NCBI RefSeq assembly: GCF_902167145.1
Contig: NC_050100.1
Location: 192,131,439-192,195,438 of the forward strand
Source of the DNA: Zea mays
Lineage: Eukaryota; Streptophyta; Magnoliopsida; Poales; Poaceae
Length of the DNA: 64,000 nt
Direction of reading: 5' to 3'
The notes under the pieces were generated by a model. The model was not told where the DNA came from. It worked only from the letters and a program-made list of their open reading frames with translations, and made no database searches. Position numbers and translations under genes: made by a program. This document shows positions 10,647-22,170 of the stretch, piece after piece. Numbering within the stretch: the stretch's first letter is position 1; each line of letters starts with the position of its first letter.

Positions 10647-13600
10647 TCAATCTTCTCTCAAAACGACTTCTGCAGCCTCGTTCAGAAGCCGATTGACGAC
10701 TTCGTCCATGATATCTTCAGCCATCTTTTTAATTTCGTCGTCTCCTTTCGGCTGAGGGCCCGAAGACGCTTCAGCAGGATCTGAAGTAGGACAGGACACG
10801 GCTACGTTGCTATTACAAATCGCAAACAAATCGTAAAGCTTAAGATTACAACACAATAAAAACTATTAATTAATACCTAATTGACCTTCGGCCTCTACGC
10901 TCTTTTCAGCAGCGTCAGCTACTTCTCTAGCATCGTGAATTCCCTTTTCACTTTTTCGAATAATTTCACCGGTCATTTTTCGGCCACCATTTTCCCAGAT
11001 ATCAGTAAAAAATTTTCCACCAATTATACTAGCTTCGGTCGAAGGATCTCTTGCATCTTCAAAAGACAAAGCTGCTTCGGATTGTGCTAAAGTTTTTACG
11101 TGTTCGCAGCCCTTCTTCTCTAAAATGGTGGCAATTCCTCTGGCACCAGAGAAAGCACATATATCTCCACGGCTATTTAAAATTTCTTTGAAGGCCTCAG
11201 CTTCGTGGTCGATCCATTCGATGGGACCTTCGGGATTGCCTCTCGTAAAGTTTTCTTCGCTTGAGAAGGCGCCGACTCTGGCGAAGCTAGTTTTTAACTT
11301 CTTAACACACTCTATAGATTTATTGTAGCATCTCTTTTTGGACGAACGAAGCTCTTCAACAATTACTTCTAGGTGATCTGCCCATTGGTCGCTGAGTTCT
11401 CGCCTTGTTTCTTCAAGCATGCGTTCTTCCTTAGCTCTGGCCAGTTGTTTCCGAAGATCTTCAATTTCGCGTTTTTGAACTTCAGCTTGACCTTTGAAAG
11501 CAGCTTCGTCTTCCTTTATTTTATTTATCAATGAGTGTAATATTTTATCTTTTTCAAGACCTTCGTTCCTCAGTTCAATAACTTCGGAACGAAGGTTGCT
11601 CAGGGCTATAGAACACCCTTCGTCTTCAGCATCTTTCTGAGCCCTGAGGGCATTGCTAAGTATCAGGCCCTACGCAGAGAAATATGTGTGTGTCAGTAGG
11701 ATTAATCAAACAAAAAATTTTTTGACTCAACAAAAAATACAAGGATTGCATTTGTCGCACCTTTAAGCTATTGTAAGCCAGGCTGTCGGCCAGATCATTC
11801 TTCGACAGCACCGAGAGCCCGTCTTCTAAGGTTGGGAATCCGAAGCTCTTGCTCATCTCCCGACAGACAGAAATCTCCTTGCTGTCAGGGAGACAATACA
11901 AGAAGTCTTCTTCTCCACTGCCATTGAATATTAATGCCCCCTTTGGATACTTCAGTTTTCGGGCATAGTGCTGGGCCTCTTGCTCTTCTTTTTCTGATAG
12001 TTTTCTCCCCGAAGCATGACGAACAATATAATCACGAACTTTGGGGGATGCTTCGGGGGCAATGACACCGATTTCTTCAACAAAAGTTGGCTTTGTTATT
12101 TTTTCTACCTCACTCTCCAAGGATTTTATCTTTGCGGGCTCTGAAGGCCCAGCTTCGGCTTCAGTTTTTTGCTCTGGAGCTTCGGTACCAGAAATTTCAG
12201 TTGTTGTTTCAGGAATGATAGCAGCCTTCTTCGGAGGTGTGCTTGAAGAGTTGATCGTTTCCAGCACATCTAGCACATTAGCCATCCTCTTTCTTTTCGG
12301 AGTTACTGCTGGCACTTTTTGATTTTTTAATGTCTCAATGTTTGATGCAGGACTCAAAACTTCTGATGTTTTTGATCCCTCAGTTCCTTCTTTTGCCTCC
12401 TCCATTTTTTCTGTAGACGGCTCTTCGGCCTTCTCTTTCGTTTCTGATAACAAAATCTTTGATTGTTCCAATTCTATCTTTGTTGGCGCTTCGGCCGTTT
12501 CTGCGACTTCTGGCAGCAAAGTTGGCTCGGCTGGTTTTTCAGTTTCGGTGGCCGAAGAAGTTTCTCCGATAAACTCGGGCACCGAAGCTGGTTCAATATA
12601 GCGCGGTCGATGTGTGAGGACCTTTATCTTCTTTCTTTTCGGTTCTGGCTCGCTAGGAGCAGTGGCAGCTTCTTCTTTTGCAGAGGTTGTGTTTTTTCTC
12701 TTTTGCCTTCGAATGGGATAGCTATAGTCAGGGTAGACAAACCCGATTGCATCAAATACCCGATTCAGCCTCTTCTTTTTTCGGCCTCCGAAGGCTGCTG
12801 ACATTGCAGTGTCTTCAGCCTTCGAATAAGCCCCGAGCAGTTCATCACTTAAATTTTCAATACTTTTTAACCAGTCATCATCTGGCTCAACGAATTTATC
12901 TCCAAATTTAAAAGTGTACTTCAACCTGATAAGACCACCTTCGTCGGCCTCTTTTGTGGTTTCTTGCGGCATTTCCCATTTCTCCGCAAGCGGCCATACC
13001 CTGAAGGCAATATGCTCTTGAACTAAATCTCTTGTTCCAATAAAAGAACAGATAACGCCGAAGGCCCTCTGGCATTCTTCGGCAGCGTCATTCATTTCAA
13101 CCTTCGGCCTCCGAAGGCCGAAGCTTTGCCAAATAGGGCGCATAATTACACCTTTGATATCTTCTCGAACTGACAGATCATTTTTCACATAAAACCATTC
13201 TGTTGCCCAGTCGCCGGGCCATCTCTTCCGAAAGGTTGGCACGGGGCAGCTTGACCCGGACCGAGAAACGAAACTGTAGCAGCCGAAATTATTATGGTAC
13301 TGTTCCTTACCCCAAGGTTTTGTTTCATATGATAATTCGTGAATATTGCAGAAGCTTTTTGCGTCAGGCTTCAGACCTTGGCTTCTCACGGCCCAAACGA
13401 AGATATTCAGCCTTATGATTGCCTCGGGGGTTAGTTGGTGCAGATAAACTTCGAAGATTTTTAGCACCTCCACGACGAAGCTGCTCAAGGGGAATCGCAA
13501 TCCAGCTTTCAAAAAGCTTCGGTACACCACAACTTCATTCTCTTCAGGGTGTAGACAAGTCCTTTCCCCTTCGTCCGCCCTCACAATGGACAGATCCCGG

Positions 13601-13875
13601 AAATACCTTCCCCTCATATTGGCAAGATGGTTTTCTTTGATAGCTGATTTGCCGAAAACCGCATGACTTGGTCGCCAGGGGCGATCTTCGGAGTCTTCAC
13701 CGCCACTGTCCACATCATAGCTGTCACTGTCACCAGTATCCTCAGACAAACCTTCCAGAATCTCCTTGGTGATTTTTTCTGTATTGGTCTTGGACATCGC
13801 TATGAGAAACCCCAAGTTTTTCTCTTCGTCGAGGCTCAGCTTCGTCTCAGCAGCAGTCTTCTTATCTTCAGACAT
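10647..13875 (-). CDS. Antisense three-exon gene inside the retrotransposon (PF04195-like domain plus coiled coil)
   Basis: Three minus-strand open segments join in frame through canonical introns: exon 1 13875-11761, exon 2 11669-10877, exon 3 10801-10647 (stop TGA). Intron 1 (91 nt) runs from gtgcgaca to ctgcgtag; intron 2 (75 nt) from gtattaat to caacgtag. The sum is 3,063 nt: 1,020 codons and a stop, with no interruption. The N-terminal acidic stretch is followed by a region (about residues 100-190) resembling the plant 'putative gypsy type transposon' domain, with FLKAGLRFPLSSFVVEVLKIF. Then come a conserved-looking stretch with a WPGDWATEWFYV motif, an E/K/A-rich disordered part and, in exon 2, a coiled coil. 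The ATG at 13875 is preferred over an upstream GTG. Function is unknown; family membership is from memory. Confidence 0.8.
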
Positions 13876-14017
13876 CTTCGGAGGCACTAAAAAACTATTT
13901 TCAAAGCCGAAGCTTCAAAACAAAAAGCTTAGCAAATCGTAATGCACAAGAACTAAAAATTGAGTGAGCGGGAGCAGTGGGCCAGAGAGCGTATCAAATG
14001 AGTCTGCGGTATGGCCG

Positions 14018-14026
14018 TATATATAC
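14018..14026 (-). promoter_or_regulatory. TATA box of the antisense gene
   Basis: tatatatac within ggcgtatatatacggcc lies about 145 bp upstream of the antisense ATG and outside the LTR. It would give the antisense gene its own promoter with a leader of roughly 110 nt. Confidence 0.5.
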
Positions 14027-14169
14027 GCCAAGGGCGTTGAAAATTGAAAGACCCCGCTTGTCAGTGAATGTTGCTATTCTAGCAAAGGGAAGGTGTTTTT
14101 TCGGACCTTCGGCGAAAAGCCTTCGTCCATGTCGCAATTTAAATTTATTATTTTAAGCAAATTAATATT

Positions 14170-14181
14170 GCGAGGGGCTAC
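14170..14181 (+). other. Polypurine tract
   Basis: gcgaggggctac directly precedes the 3' LTR, the expected place for plus-strand priming. Confidence 0.6.
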
Positions 14182-14824
14182 TGTTGGGGACCTTCGGCCT
14201 CCGAAGGTCCTCAAAAACAGGATTTAACAGTATTTCTGGAGTATAATGTGTGAACAGGTATCTTCGGATCCAAGTCGGCATCACAGTAGACCAGAGTAAT
14301 ACGAAGGTTGATACAGCGCCGAAGGTGTGAGCAGGAAAGCTTCGGCGCGACAACAAGAAGTGAAACCGACTTAAAGATGAAAAGGCTATTTAGACCTCGA
14401 CAGATTACTATAGAATTATTACCAAGTGTAAAGGGCACGAATGTAATTCTGTATGGGTTGTGTCCCGTGCCTATAAATAGGTGAACAGTACCCCCGTACT
14501 GTTCACGCTGACTTGGCATTCGCTTTTTTGCGTCACGCTTGTACTGTCATCTCCTTCCAATTGAAGGTACACTTGTAATACAACGATATTCCTGCTTATG
14601 CCTGATGATAATATATAATGGTTCATGTTGTCTTTTATATTCTTTACGTTGCATCCTTCATCATTGTTTAATGAGTTTATGAAGGTACGTCCTTCATAAC
14701 CTTCGTCCGTACATCATTATATCCTAAGGGAGATAATGCTTCGGGGGACGAAGGACTTTAACGATTAACATTTTCTATGTTGCCTTGTTCTTAACTCATA
14801 GCATTTGAGAACAAGTCACCAACA
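14182..14824 (+). repeat. Grande-like 3' LTR (643 bp)
   Basis: Same length and, by eye, the same sequence as 7440-8082, including the TATA box (14472-14479). It is followed by the target duplication ccacc. Confidence 0.95.
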
Positions 14825-14829
14825 CCACC

Positions 14830-14872
14830 AAAATTCTTTATAGAAAAAGGTTTAAACCCTATTTCTCTTTCA
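14830..14872 (-). repeat. Opie-like 5' LTR, outer remainder
   Basis: This stretch completes the LTR interrupted at 7439: ccaccaaaattctttata continues the accacc of the inner part, and it ends ctctttca, the reverse of the LTR start TGAAAG. Confidence 0.8.
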
Positions 14873-14970
14873 CCCATATCTTCTTTGCATTGTCCAAGCC
14901 ACTAACTTTATTGTATTCTTCCTTGCATAGAGAATCTAGAAGCACAATAGTAGCTTGGGTAAATAGCATT
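14873..14970 (-). pseudogene. Short fragment of an older Sirevirus gag
   Basis: The minus strand reads a UBN2-like piece, QATIVLLDSLCKEEYNKV then SGLDNAKKIW, matching the core of the Gags at 35479 and 46617. The truncated Opie-like element ends exactly at its edge, so that element inserted into, or was joined to, an older relative. No other part is visible. Confidence 0.65.
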
Positions 14971-15047
14971 GTAATTATCATCATCGCTATCTAAACCATA
15001 CATCCATTTTATACTACGTCCCAAATACTAGGATGAAGAGAAAATAA

Positions 15048-15239
15048 GGTGTTGTTTGGTTCAAAAAATGTAACGCAAATGGTAATGGTAATGGTTTACA
15101 TTCGATTACTGGCGGTATCAAATTTGAATAGGCTGGTATCAAATTTTAGTGTGATATCTGATTACGGTTGACTAAAACAAACATGATTTAACATTATCCG
15201 TTACCCATTACGTTACAAATATGTGAACCAAACGGCACC
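15048..15239. mobile_element. Tourist-like MITE (192 bp)
   Basis: Terminal inverted repeats GGTGTTGTTTGGTTCA and TGAACCAAACGGCACC are flanked by a TAA duplication (15045-15047, 15240-15242), the pattern of PIF/Harbinger MITEs. No coding sequence. Confidence 0.8.
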
Positions 15240-15242
15240 TAA

Positions 15243-15709
15243 ATGGCTACACATCTTTGCATGACACGTCATAGTAAAGTTTTTGGGATGATCCCTATTT
15301 TCCCACTTGTCCCTATGCATCAAGCAATCCATGACCATCTTCAAAAAAAATAGTAAGGACATCAACATAAAATTATATTCAAAATGTCTAAGAAGAATTT
15401 TCTATTTTTTCCAACATTAAACAACTAACTATGATTCATCGATCAACAAGTAACTCATGGTTTTAATCATAACTCAACAAACTAAACTAAGTTACTATAG
15501 CACGTAAACATATATTTGAGGGATATAATCATTCTACGATGTCTGGGGCTATCTTACCCTTCCTCCATAGATCGAGTTTTTTTAAACAACTCCTAAAAGG
15601 TACCAACATGTGCATCACATGCATATTTTCACTACACACTCTAATAATAGAAAACTTCTATGAGACTAAGATGGACTGATAAAATCTTGAGATTAATAAA
15701 GTCACTGTA
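15243..15709. other. No gene seen
   Basis: AT-rich intergenic sequence with no convincing frame, RNA gene or element boundary on either strand. Confidence 0.5.
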
Positions 15710-15718
15710 GGCAGCTTG

Positions 15719-16086
15719 CAGGGACGGAGGCAGCGGTGGGCGGGCGGGGCTCGAGCCCCTCCTATCGCTGCCGAGTCCATGGAGCCCCACTAGAGTCTCT
15801 TCTAAGATTTTTAGCGTATATATACAATGTAGAAGGAATTTCTATACTATAGTGGTTTAGTTCAGCCCCTTCTAAAAAAAATTCTGGCTCCGTCCATGCC
15901 AGCAACCAGAGACGGAGGCAGCGGTGGGGCGGGCAGGGCTCGAGCCCCTCCTACCGCTGCCGAGTCCATGGAGCCCCACTAGAGTCTCTTCTAAGATTTT
16001 TAGCGTACATATACAATGTAGAAGAAATTTTTATACTACAGTGATTTAGTTCAGTGTCTTCTAAAACAAATTCTGGCTCCGTCCCT
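15719..16086. mobile_element. hAT-like element made of two tandem copies
   Basis: Ends CAGGGACGGAGGCAG and CTGGCTCCGTCCCTG are near-perfect inverted repeats, flanked by gcagcttg at 15711-15718 and 16088-16095 (the preceding g also matches). Inside are two similar direct copies of about 175 bp (15721-15895 and 15909-16084), each with ggcagcggtggg, gctcgagcccctcct and ctggctccgtcc. Terminus and duplication size fit hAT. Confidence 0.7.
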
Positions 16087-16095
16087 GGCAGCTTG

Positions 16096-17653
16096 GTGTC
16101 AACGAGCACATCACATGCCTCCAGAAATATCACTGATAAATCATGGAATAAATCTTGAAAATACGATCATCCATGCCAAATCAAGAACTTTAAAGCTAGA
16201 TAGAAAAGCTTTATCATAAGAAATCTAAGAGTAACTCCAAACAACTCCGTATTCTTTTTGTTAGGAATAGAGATTCTGATAGAAAATATCCTCCAACAGT
16301 TTCTTTAAGTGGTTACTTAAATACAGATCTCTTTTATTTTGGATTTCTCGCTAGTAAAAAAATAGATAACAAGAATAAAATAGAAAAGTTGATGGGAGTG
16401 AAAATATGGAGAAAAAATGTTTCTATGTAGATCCGTCTAAGTTCGCCGCACGGTGTTCCAGCCGAATCAGAAACCTCTTTTGTATTTGTATGGACATGCA
16501 CAAAGTGCGACGCTTTCTGTGAGTGCAAGGAGCTACCAGCCTACCAGTGCCATACGCCGTGTGATCACTGTTCAGTCTCTGTATGGTAAGGAACTTAGCC
16601 AGCTGACTCCCCAACAGGGATCGACGGCCGGGACGTGTCCAACTAAGCCGGGGCTACTGTTTTGTTCGGTGCGGATGAGCTCCTCGTGGCGCAGGAGGCT
16701 GCTATGTGGCACTCTACGGACGGAGAGAAGCGGCTGGAGGCTGGATGCGTGCAAGAAGCCGCTTCTGACTTACTTTCTGCGACCGGTGCAGTTGCCGCGC
16801 TGGGCCGCCGGCGACGGTAGATGTCGCAGTCCTGCTGGTGGTGGCGGGTGGCCTGGTGTGATCTTTCTGGCTTCTTGCCGTTGCCGATGGCATTCCTAGC
16901 TACTGCAATATCAGCTCACCAGTCGTCAGATATTTTGCCGTTGTCCCTCTCAGGTCCAGCAGCCACAGCTACGCAGTAGTGAGATGTGATAAAATTTATC
17001 CGGCATGAGTTGCCGCCGCCGCTGTTTACTTCTTTATCTAGTCAAAGCTAACAAAGACCCATTCATTACGGCAGACATGCGTTATATCTGAATATATTTT
17101 GAGATCAAAGATAACACCATCGGAGAACAGGACTTCCGTTCGTTAATTTTAATACCTTTTTTTAAAAACCGGCACTGAAATTAAAGAAGGAACCATGTTA
17201 ATAATTCCAGTACCGATTTTAGCTATCCAGAGCTTTAGTATTGGTATCAATGTGAAGCCTTGGGAGGGGCGGATCCAGGATTTTTAATTTCGGTCTTCTA
17301 AATCTAAGTAGAATGAAATTTTTTTTGGACGGCCTAAAATCTACTATTTTGCATCTATAATAATATATCACAATGCTGATCACATAATATACACCAATAG
17401 CAAATATTTCACATAATTGAACATAGTTCATACAATTATTCATAATTTATAAAACGATCAACATACAGAAGTACTTAATATTCAAATGTAATGTGCCAAC
17501 ATATAAAATATATAGAGGCGAAAGAGGAGATAAACAAAATTATAAGAAAAACTTACAAGCTATACGATAACTTTGTGATCCTTGATCTGCTGAAAATAAA
17601 TTCATAGCCATTTACTCACATAACAATTAACAAAACAAAACGAAATTCATTTA
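16096..17653. other. Unassigned; GC-rich patch without recognisable gene
   Basis: A GC-rich patch (16610-16900) lies in AT-rich surroundings and is crossed by an open frame (16453-16899) with no recognisable domain. A run like ggaggggcggatccagg at 17263 resembles the end of the hAT-like family at 15719. Nothing else is supported. Confidence 0.4.
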
Positions 17654-17937
17654 CTGTTTGGATGTAGATATCGGAGCACAGAATAGGGAATTGGAATCAG
17701 TTTTCCTAAATTCTATTGATGTAGATATTGGAGCACAAAATTGGGGATTGAAACCAGCTTTCCTAAATTATGTTGTTTGGTTGCACGTGGAATTGAGATT
17801 TTGAATTAGAGGTCCAATTCCTTGGAATTGGACTATAACTACCCCCCACCCACCCAATACAAAGTCTCACTCCTCGGTATTACGTGGAATTAGACTGGAC
17901 AATTCCAAACTCCAATTCAGTGACATCCAAACAATAT
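17654..17937. mobile_element. Probable MITE with an internal duplication
   Basis: gtttggatgt at the left and acatccaaac at the right are inverted copies. Two adjacent direct copies of about 55 bp (gatgtagatatyggagcac, near 17660 and 17718) lie at the left end. The target duplication is not resolved. Confidence 0.4.
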
Positions 17938-19583
17938 AATTGGAATTACATCTCATTTCAATACCATGTCTGGTTTGGTATTCAACACAATTCAATTCCA
18001 TCCTATCCAATATCGACATAACATACCTGAGTGTGGCCGCCTGGGGCCTACCAACCAAGGTAGCCTAGGTGTAGAGCAAGCAGAGAGCTAGAACTAGGGA
18101 CGACAACGAGCATATTTTATGCCTGCGAGTAAAAATCCAAAAGGGTGCGAGTTTGGGTGTGGAAGTTGCCTAGAGAGGGTGAATAAGCAAGTTAAAACTT
18201 TTTCAACAAAAACTAGAAACAAACTAGGTAAAACCAGCTCAGCCGGTGTCAAAACCGGTTCAACCGATTTGAACGAGCTCAACTAAAGAATAAGATATAA
18301 AACTGAATTGATCTCAAAATTCACCCAGTTAACTTTGCAAATGAGATGTTCTAGATAATCCACAGGGTTCAAAGTAGTAGATCTGAGAAGGACACTTCTC
18401 AAAATCCACACACCAAAAGGATATAAACAAATCTTCCACGGAAGGGTGAGAGAATAAAGAACACAAACAAACACAATGAACAAGAACACAAGAGACACAA
18501 GATTTATCCCGAGGTTCGGTCACACCACAAAAGGTTCCCTACTTCCTCGTTGAGGCGCCCACAAAGAGTCGGGTCTCTTTCAACCCTAATCCTCCCTTCG
18601 CCGATCACAAAGGTCAAGCCCACACAATAATCTTTGCTCAAACGAGCGGGTAATACAAACTTTCTTGTGGTCTTCCACAAGAGTTGGAGACTCACAAGAG
18701 ACACCTAGTCGTCTAGGAGCTAGAAGCTCCAAGAGTAATGAATCCACAAAGAACTCGATGTAGTACCAAAGCTCGAATAAAGAAGAGCAAGAGAGATTTG
18801 GAGATGAAGCACAAAAACAGCAGCTCTCAAACCCACTCAAAGATTTCTCTCCAAAGATTTGAAATGGGAGAGGCAAGAGATGTGTGAGAGAGAGTGGGAG
18901 GTGTTCTTCAAGTTAGAAATGGAGTTTGGGTCATGCTCTCTTGTGTGGGGAGAGATGTAGGAGTGAGTATATATAGGTGGGGCTTCAAAACTAGTCGTTG
19001 GGTTGATTTTGGCTGTGGAGAACCCGTTGAACTGCCCCTAGGGCCGGTTCAACTGCCTGGGGCAGGCTGATAGTTAGTCTGTCAGTCAGACTAGCAGACT
19101 GCAGGTCAGACTACAAAAACAGGTCCTGACACCGGTTGAACCACCCCTAGGACCGGTTCAACCGCCTGGTGGTCAGACTGACAGTCAGTCTGCCAGTCAG
19201 GAGGTCAGACTGGTCAGGTGACCCTGACACCGGTTGAACCGCCCTAGGACCGGTTCAACCGGTATTGACTAGTGAGGTCCGGGGAAAAACTCCAGTTGAA
19301 CTTTCCCTGGACCCCGGTTGAAGTGAAGTTCAACTGCAGCTGAGGTAAAGTTCAACTGTAGTTGAAAAAGCTCAACTGCAGTTGAAGATACAGTTGAAGT
19401 GAAGTTCAACTACAGTTGAAAAAGCTCAACTGCTTTTCAACAGGAACACTCTAAGTTTCTCAATCCTAACAATAGTCATACACAGAGTGTTCAAGGGATT
19501 TTGGTTTTTTTGAATATAGAGGCTTGAGCTTTGGCAAACACCAACCTTCTTTTTTTGGATCCCCCTTGATAGTACGACGATTC

Positions 19584-20821
19584 TGAAAGGGAAATGTGCC
19601 CTTGGGCCATTTCTAAGTATTTTGGTGATTTAGTGTCCAACACAAGTGCTTAAGTGATAAACTATGACAAATGATGGATAAGGTGCAAATCAATACAAAG
19701 GTATGATTCTAGACTTAGTACATTGGTTTTTGTGTACTAACATATTTGTCTAAGTGTTAGAATCAGTGAAAATGCAATTGAAAAAGAGTGGCTCGAAGCA
19801 GCCAAGAGTCTGCTCAGTCTGGGTGCACCAGATAGTGTCCGGTGCGCCAGGCTGGCATCCGTCAACTAGCTGCTCTCGGGACTTTGTCGGCGGCGTACGG
19901 CTAAAATTCACCGGACTGTCCGGTGGTGCACCAGACTGTCCGGTGAGCCAACAGTCGGCCGGGCCAACGGTCGGCCGCGGAATCAGCGCGCGACGTGTGG
20001 CAAGTGCCAACGGTCGGAAGGGGCACCGGACTGTCCGGTGTGCACCGGACAGTGTCCGGTGCGCCAACGACTCCAAGACTGCAATGGTCGGCTTCGCCAA
20101 ATCAGGAAAGAAATCCGCACCGGACAGTGTCCGGTGGTGCACCGGACTGTCCGGTGCGCTAGGCGACAGAAGGCAAGAATTGCCTTCCTGGAATGCGCTC
20201 AACGGCTCCTAGCTGCCTTGGGGCTATAAAAGGGACCTCTAGGCACATGGAGGAGAACACCAAGCATTCTCTAAGCATTCCTAAGCACCAAGACTTCAAT
20301 TCCGCGCATTTGATTCTTTGTGATAGCAACTAGAGCTCCATTTGAGTTGTGAACTCGTCGGGTTGTGTTGTGAGCTCTTGTTGTGACTTGTGTGCGTGTT
20401 GGTACTCTAATTTCGTGTCTTGTGTGCGTTGCTCATCCCTCCCTTACTCCGTGCTTCTTTGTGAACATTAAGTGTAAGGGCGAGAGGCTCCAAGTTGTGG
20501 AGATTCCTCGCAAACGTGATATAGTAAACAAAGCAAAACACCGTGGTATTCAAGTGGGTCTTTGGACCACTTGAAAGGGGTTGATTGCAGCCCTCGTCCG
20601 TTGGGACGCCACAACGTGGAGTAGGCAAGTGTTGGACTTGGCCGAACCACGGGATAAACCACTGTGCCATCTCTGTGTTGATCTCTTTGTGGTTATTGTG
20701 TTGTGCAAGCTCTCCTCTCTAGCCACTTGGCTTAATTGTCCTAACTCCTAATCAAGTTTTGTGGATTAAGTTTCAAGTTTTTACAGGATCACCTATTCAC
20801 CCCCCCTTCTAGGTGCTCTCA
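19584..20821 (+). mobile_element. Ji-like solo LTR (1,238 bp)
   Basis: It is very similar to the LTR at 1443-2685: start TGAAAGGGAAATGTGCCC, CACCGGACTGTCCGGTG palindromes, TATA box, end aggtgctctca. It is flanked by a perfect duplication gattc (19579-19583, 20822-20826), as expected after LTR-LTR recombination removed the internal region. Confidence 0.93.
20224..20233 (+). promoter_or_regulatory. LTR TATA box
   Basis: ctataaaagg at the position equivalent to 2084-2093 in the sister family member. Confidence 0.6.
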
Positions 20822-21683
20822 GATTCATATACTCAAGTTAAATAAAATATAATTAAGTAAACTCCTTGAGTCATTGGTGTCTCATGTGTGATTTCTCCAT
20901 GGCGTTGCTTCATAAGGATCACAAACATCTTTGTCTCACCTTTTGAAGCAAACACAAATCAAACCATGTGACTTGTACCATTTCACCATATATGAGTTCA
21001 AATCATGGCTTCAAGTCATCTTACTAATGCATCAACATGTTATAACTCTTCATATCTGATTAGTTCATCGACTTAGTGCAAGTACTCTCTTCTTCACCTT
21101 AGTCATGGTACCTCGGTCCACAATCCGTCGCTTGGCCTTCACCTTCGCTTAGTTCCTTGAAGCCCTTTCCTTGCTATCTTCACCCTATCAAGCCATTCTT
21201 GAGTCACATCATATTGAGCATCCATTGAGGGAATCATTTGTTCAGTATTGTGAACCTTGCTTGAATGTCTTCTAGATATAACTGTTAAAATCAATCAAGC
21301 TCTAGTTTGATTCTCATAGAGGCATATATGAACTGATAGTAATATGGTCAAGCCAATTCACGATTCCTCATATCTTGTTCACTTTGACTTGACCAATCCT
21401 CTTAATCACTTCATCCTCTATTCTGATCATATGTATGTAGTGATTTCTAAGGTATTGTCCATATATTCAAACCAATATAGAGACCATATTATATCCATTT
21501 GCATTGTCTCACTGGTTATTTAACCTCGTGTTGAACCTTTGTTCACTGATCATTATACACTTTTCAAGTATGTTCATCATACTGAATTTCCTGTTCAACA
21601 CTTAGCAAACTCGTTAGACCTTTAAATGTGTTGTTATCCAAATCACCAAAACTCACAAAAGGGATGAATGCACTTTCAGGGTG

Positions 21684-22170
21684 TGAGTTTGTATCCGCAG
21701 GCACGATTTTGATTTTCAACCCGGCGAGTTTTTCTCTCGCGGGTATGAAAATGTTGTACTCGTGCACGCAAACCCACATACCTACAATGGATATATATTT
21801 AGAGCCTGGGGCTTCTAAATAACCGGGGGAAGCCCTGGTCCAACGACACATTTTAGTTCATCTGAACTACATCCAACATGTGTGGGCCTAGGCCTTGGAC
21901 ACCTATATAGAACAAGAAATTTGTACAAATAAAGCCTCGTGACTGTCATGTTCTGATGACACAATTGCTTTCAAATGTGTTGGGTGTCCTTCCGATCAAT
22001 GTTAGAAAAAACAATCACAATGTTATGTGCTTTCTTGAATGCAATGACATAGAAGGTAATTAACTCATGCAACCTATATAAGCTACAGAACGAAGTTATT
22101 CAATGTCTAGTTAGTTGCGAACTAATTTTCCTCCATTTTTTGATCTTACGACATCTTATGGTTCACATTG
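21684..22170. other. No gene seen
   Basis: Continuation of the sequence invaded by the solo LTR (tgagtttgtatccgcaggca and onward). No frame, RNA gene or element boundary can be supported. Confidence 0.45.

Larger units (their letters stand above)
7440..14824 (+). mobile_element. Complete Grande-like non-autonomous LTR retrotransposon
   Basis: Two 643-bp LTRs that look identical flank an internal region with a primer-binding site, a gag-like frame, tandem repeats, a large antisense spliced gene and a polypurine tract. There is no protease, integrase or reverse transcriptase, so mobility would need pol from a relative. The insertion is bounded by a perfect 5-bp duplication, ccacc at 7435-7439 and 14825-14829. 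LTR identity marks it as the youngest insertion here that can be dated. The cttcgg/cgaagg-rich LTR and antisense genes recall maize Grande; the name is tentative. Confidence 0.9.
3909..14872 (-). mobile_element. Truncated Opie-like Sirevirus, split by a younger element
   Basis: On the minus strand this runs 5' LTR (14872 to 6326, interrupted), primer-binding site and a decayed gag, which stops abruptly near 3909 before its C-terminus. Pol and the 3' LTR are missing. The Grande-like element at 7440-14824 is inserted in its LTR near the outer end. No target duplication can be tested because the other end is lost. Confidence 0.8.
18160..21678 (-). mobile_element. Sirevirus-type solo LTR with a nested solo LTR
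   Basis: The plus strand starts TGGAAGTTGCCTAGAGAGGG and ends gaatgcactttca. A perfect 5-bp duplication gggtg flanks it (18155-18159, 21679-21683), so this is one insertion reduced to a solo LTR. Without the nested Ji-like LTR and its duplication it is about 2,276 bp. It shares blocks with the LTR at 30683-32174 (tttatcccgaggttcgg, the cacaaagagtcgggtc region and the CGGTTCAACCGG motifs). Positions 19019-19440 hold palindromic repeats built on ccggttgaac, ctgtcagtcagac and gttcaactgcagttgaa. Confidence 0.85.

Noticed and set aside
10866..11531. Separate 221-codon minus-strand coiled-coil gene
   Set aside because: It is better explained as exon 2 of the antisense gene; the apparent start is a TTG inside an exon and splice sites join it in frame.
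16453..16899. 148-codon plus-strand frame in a GC-rich patch
   Set aside because: No recognisable motif, no splice or promoter context, and composition changes within it.
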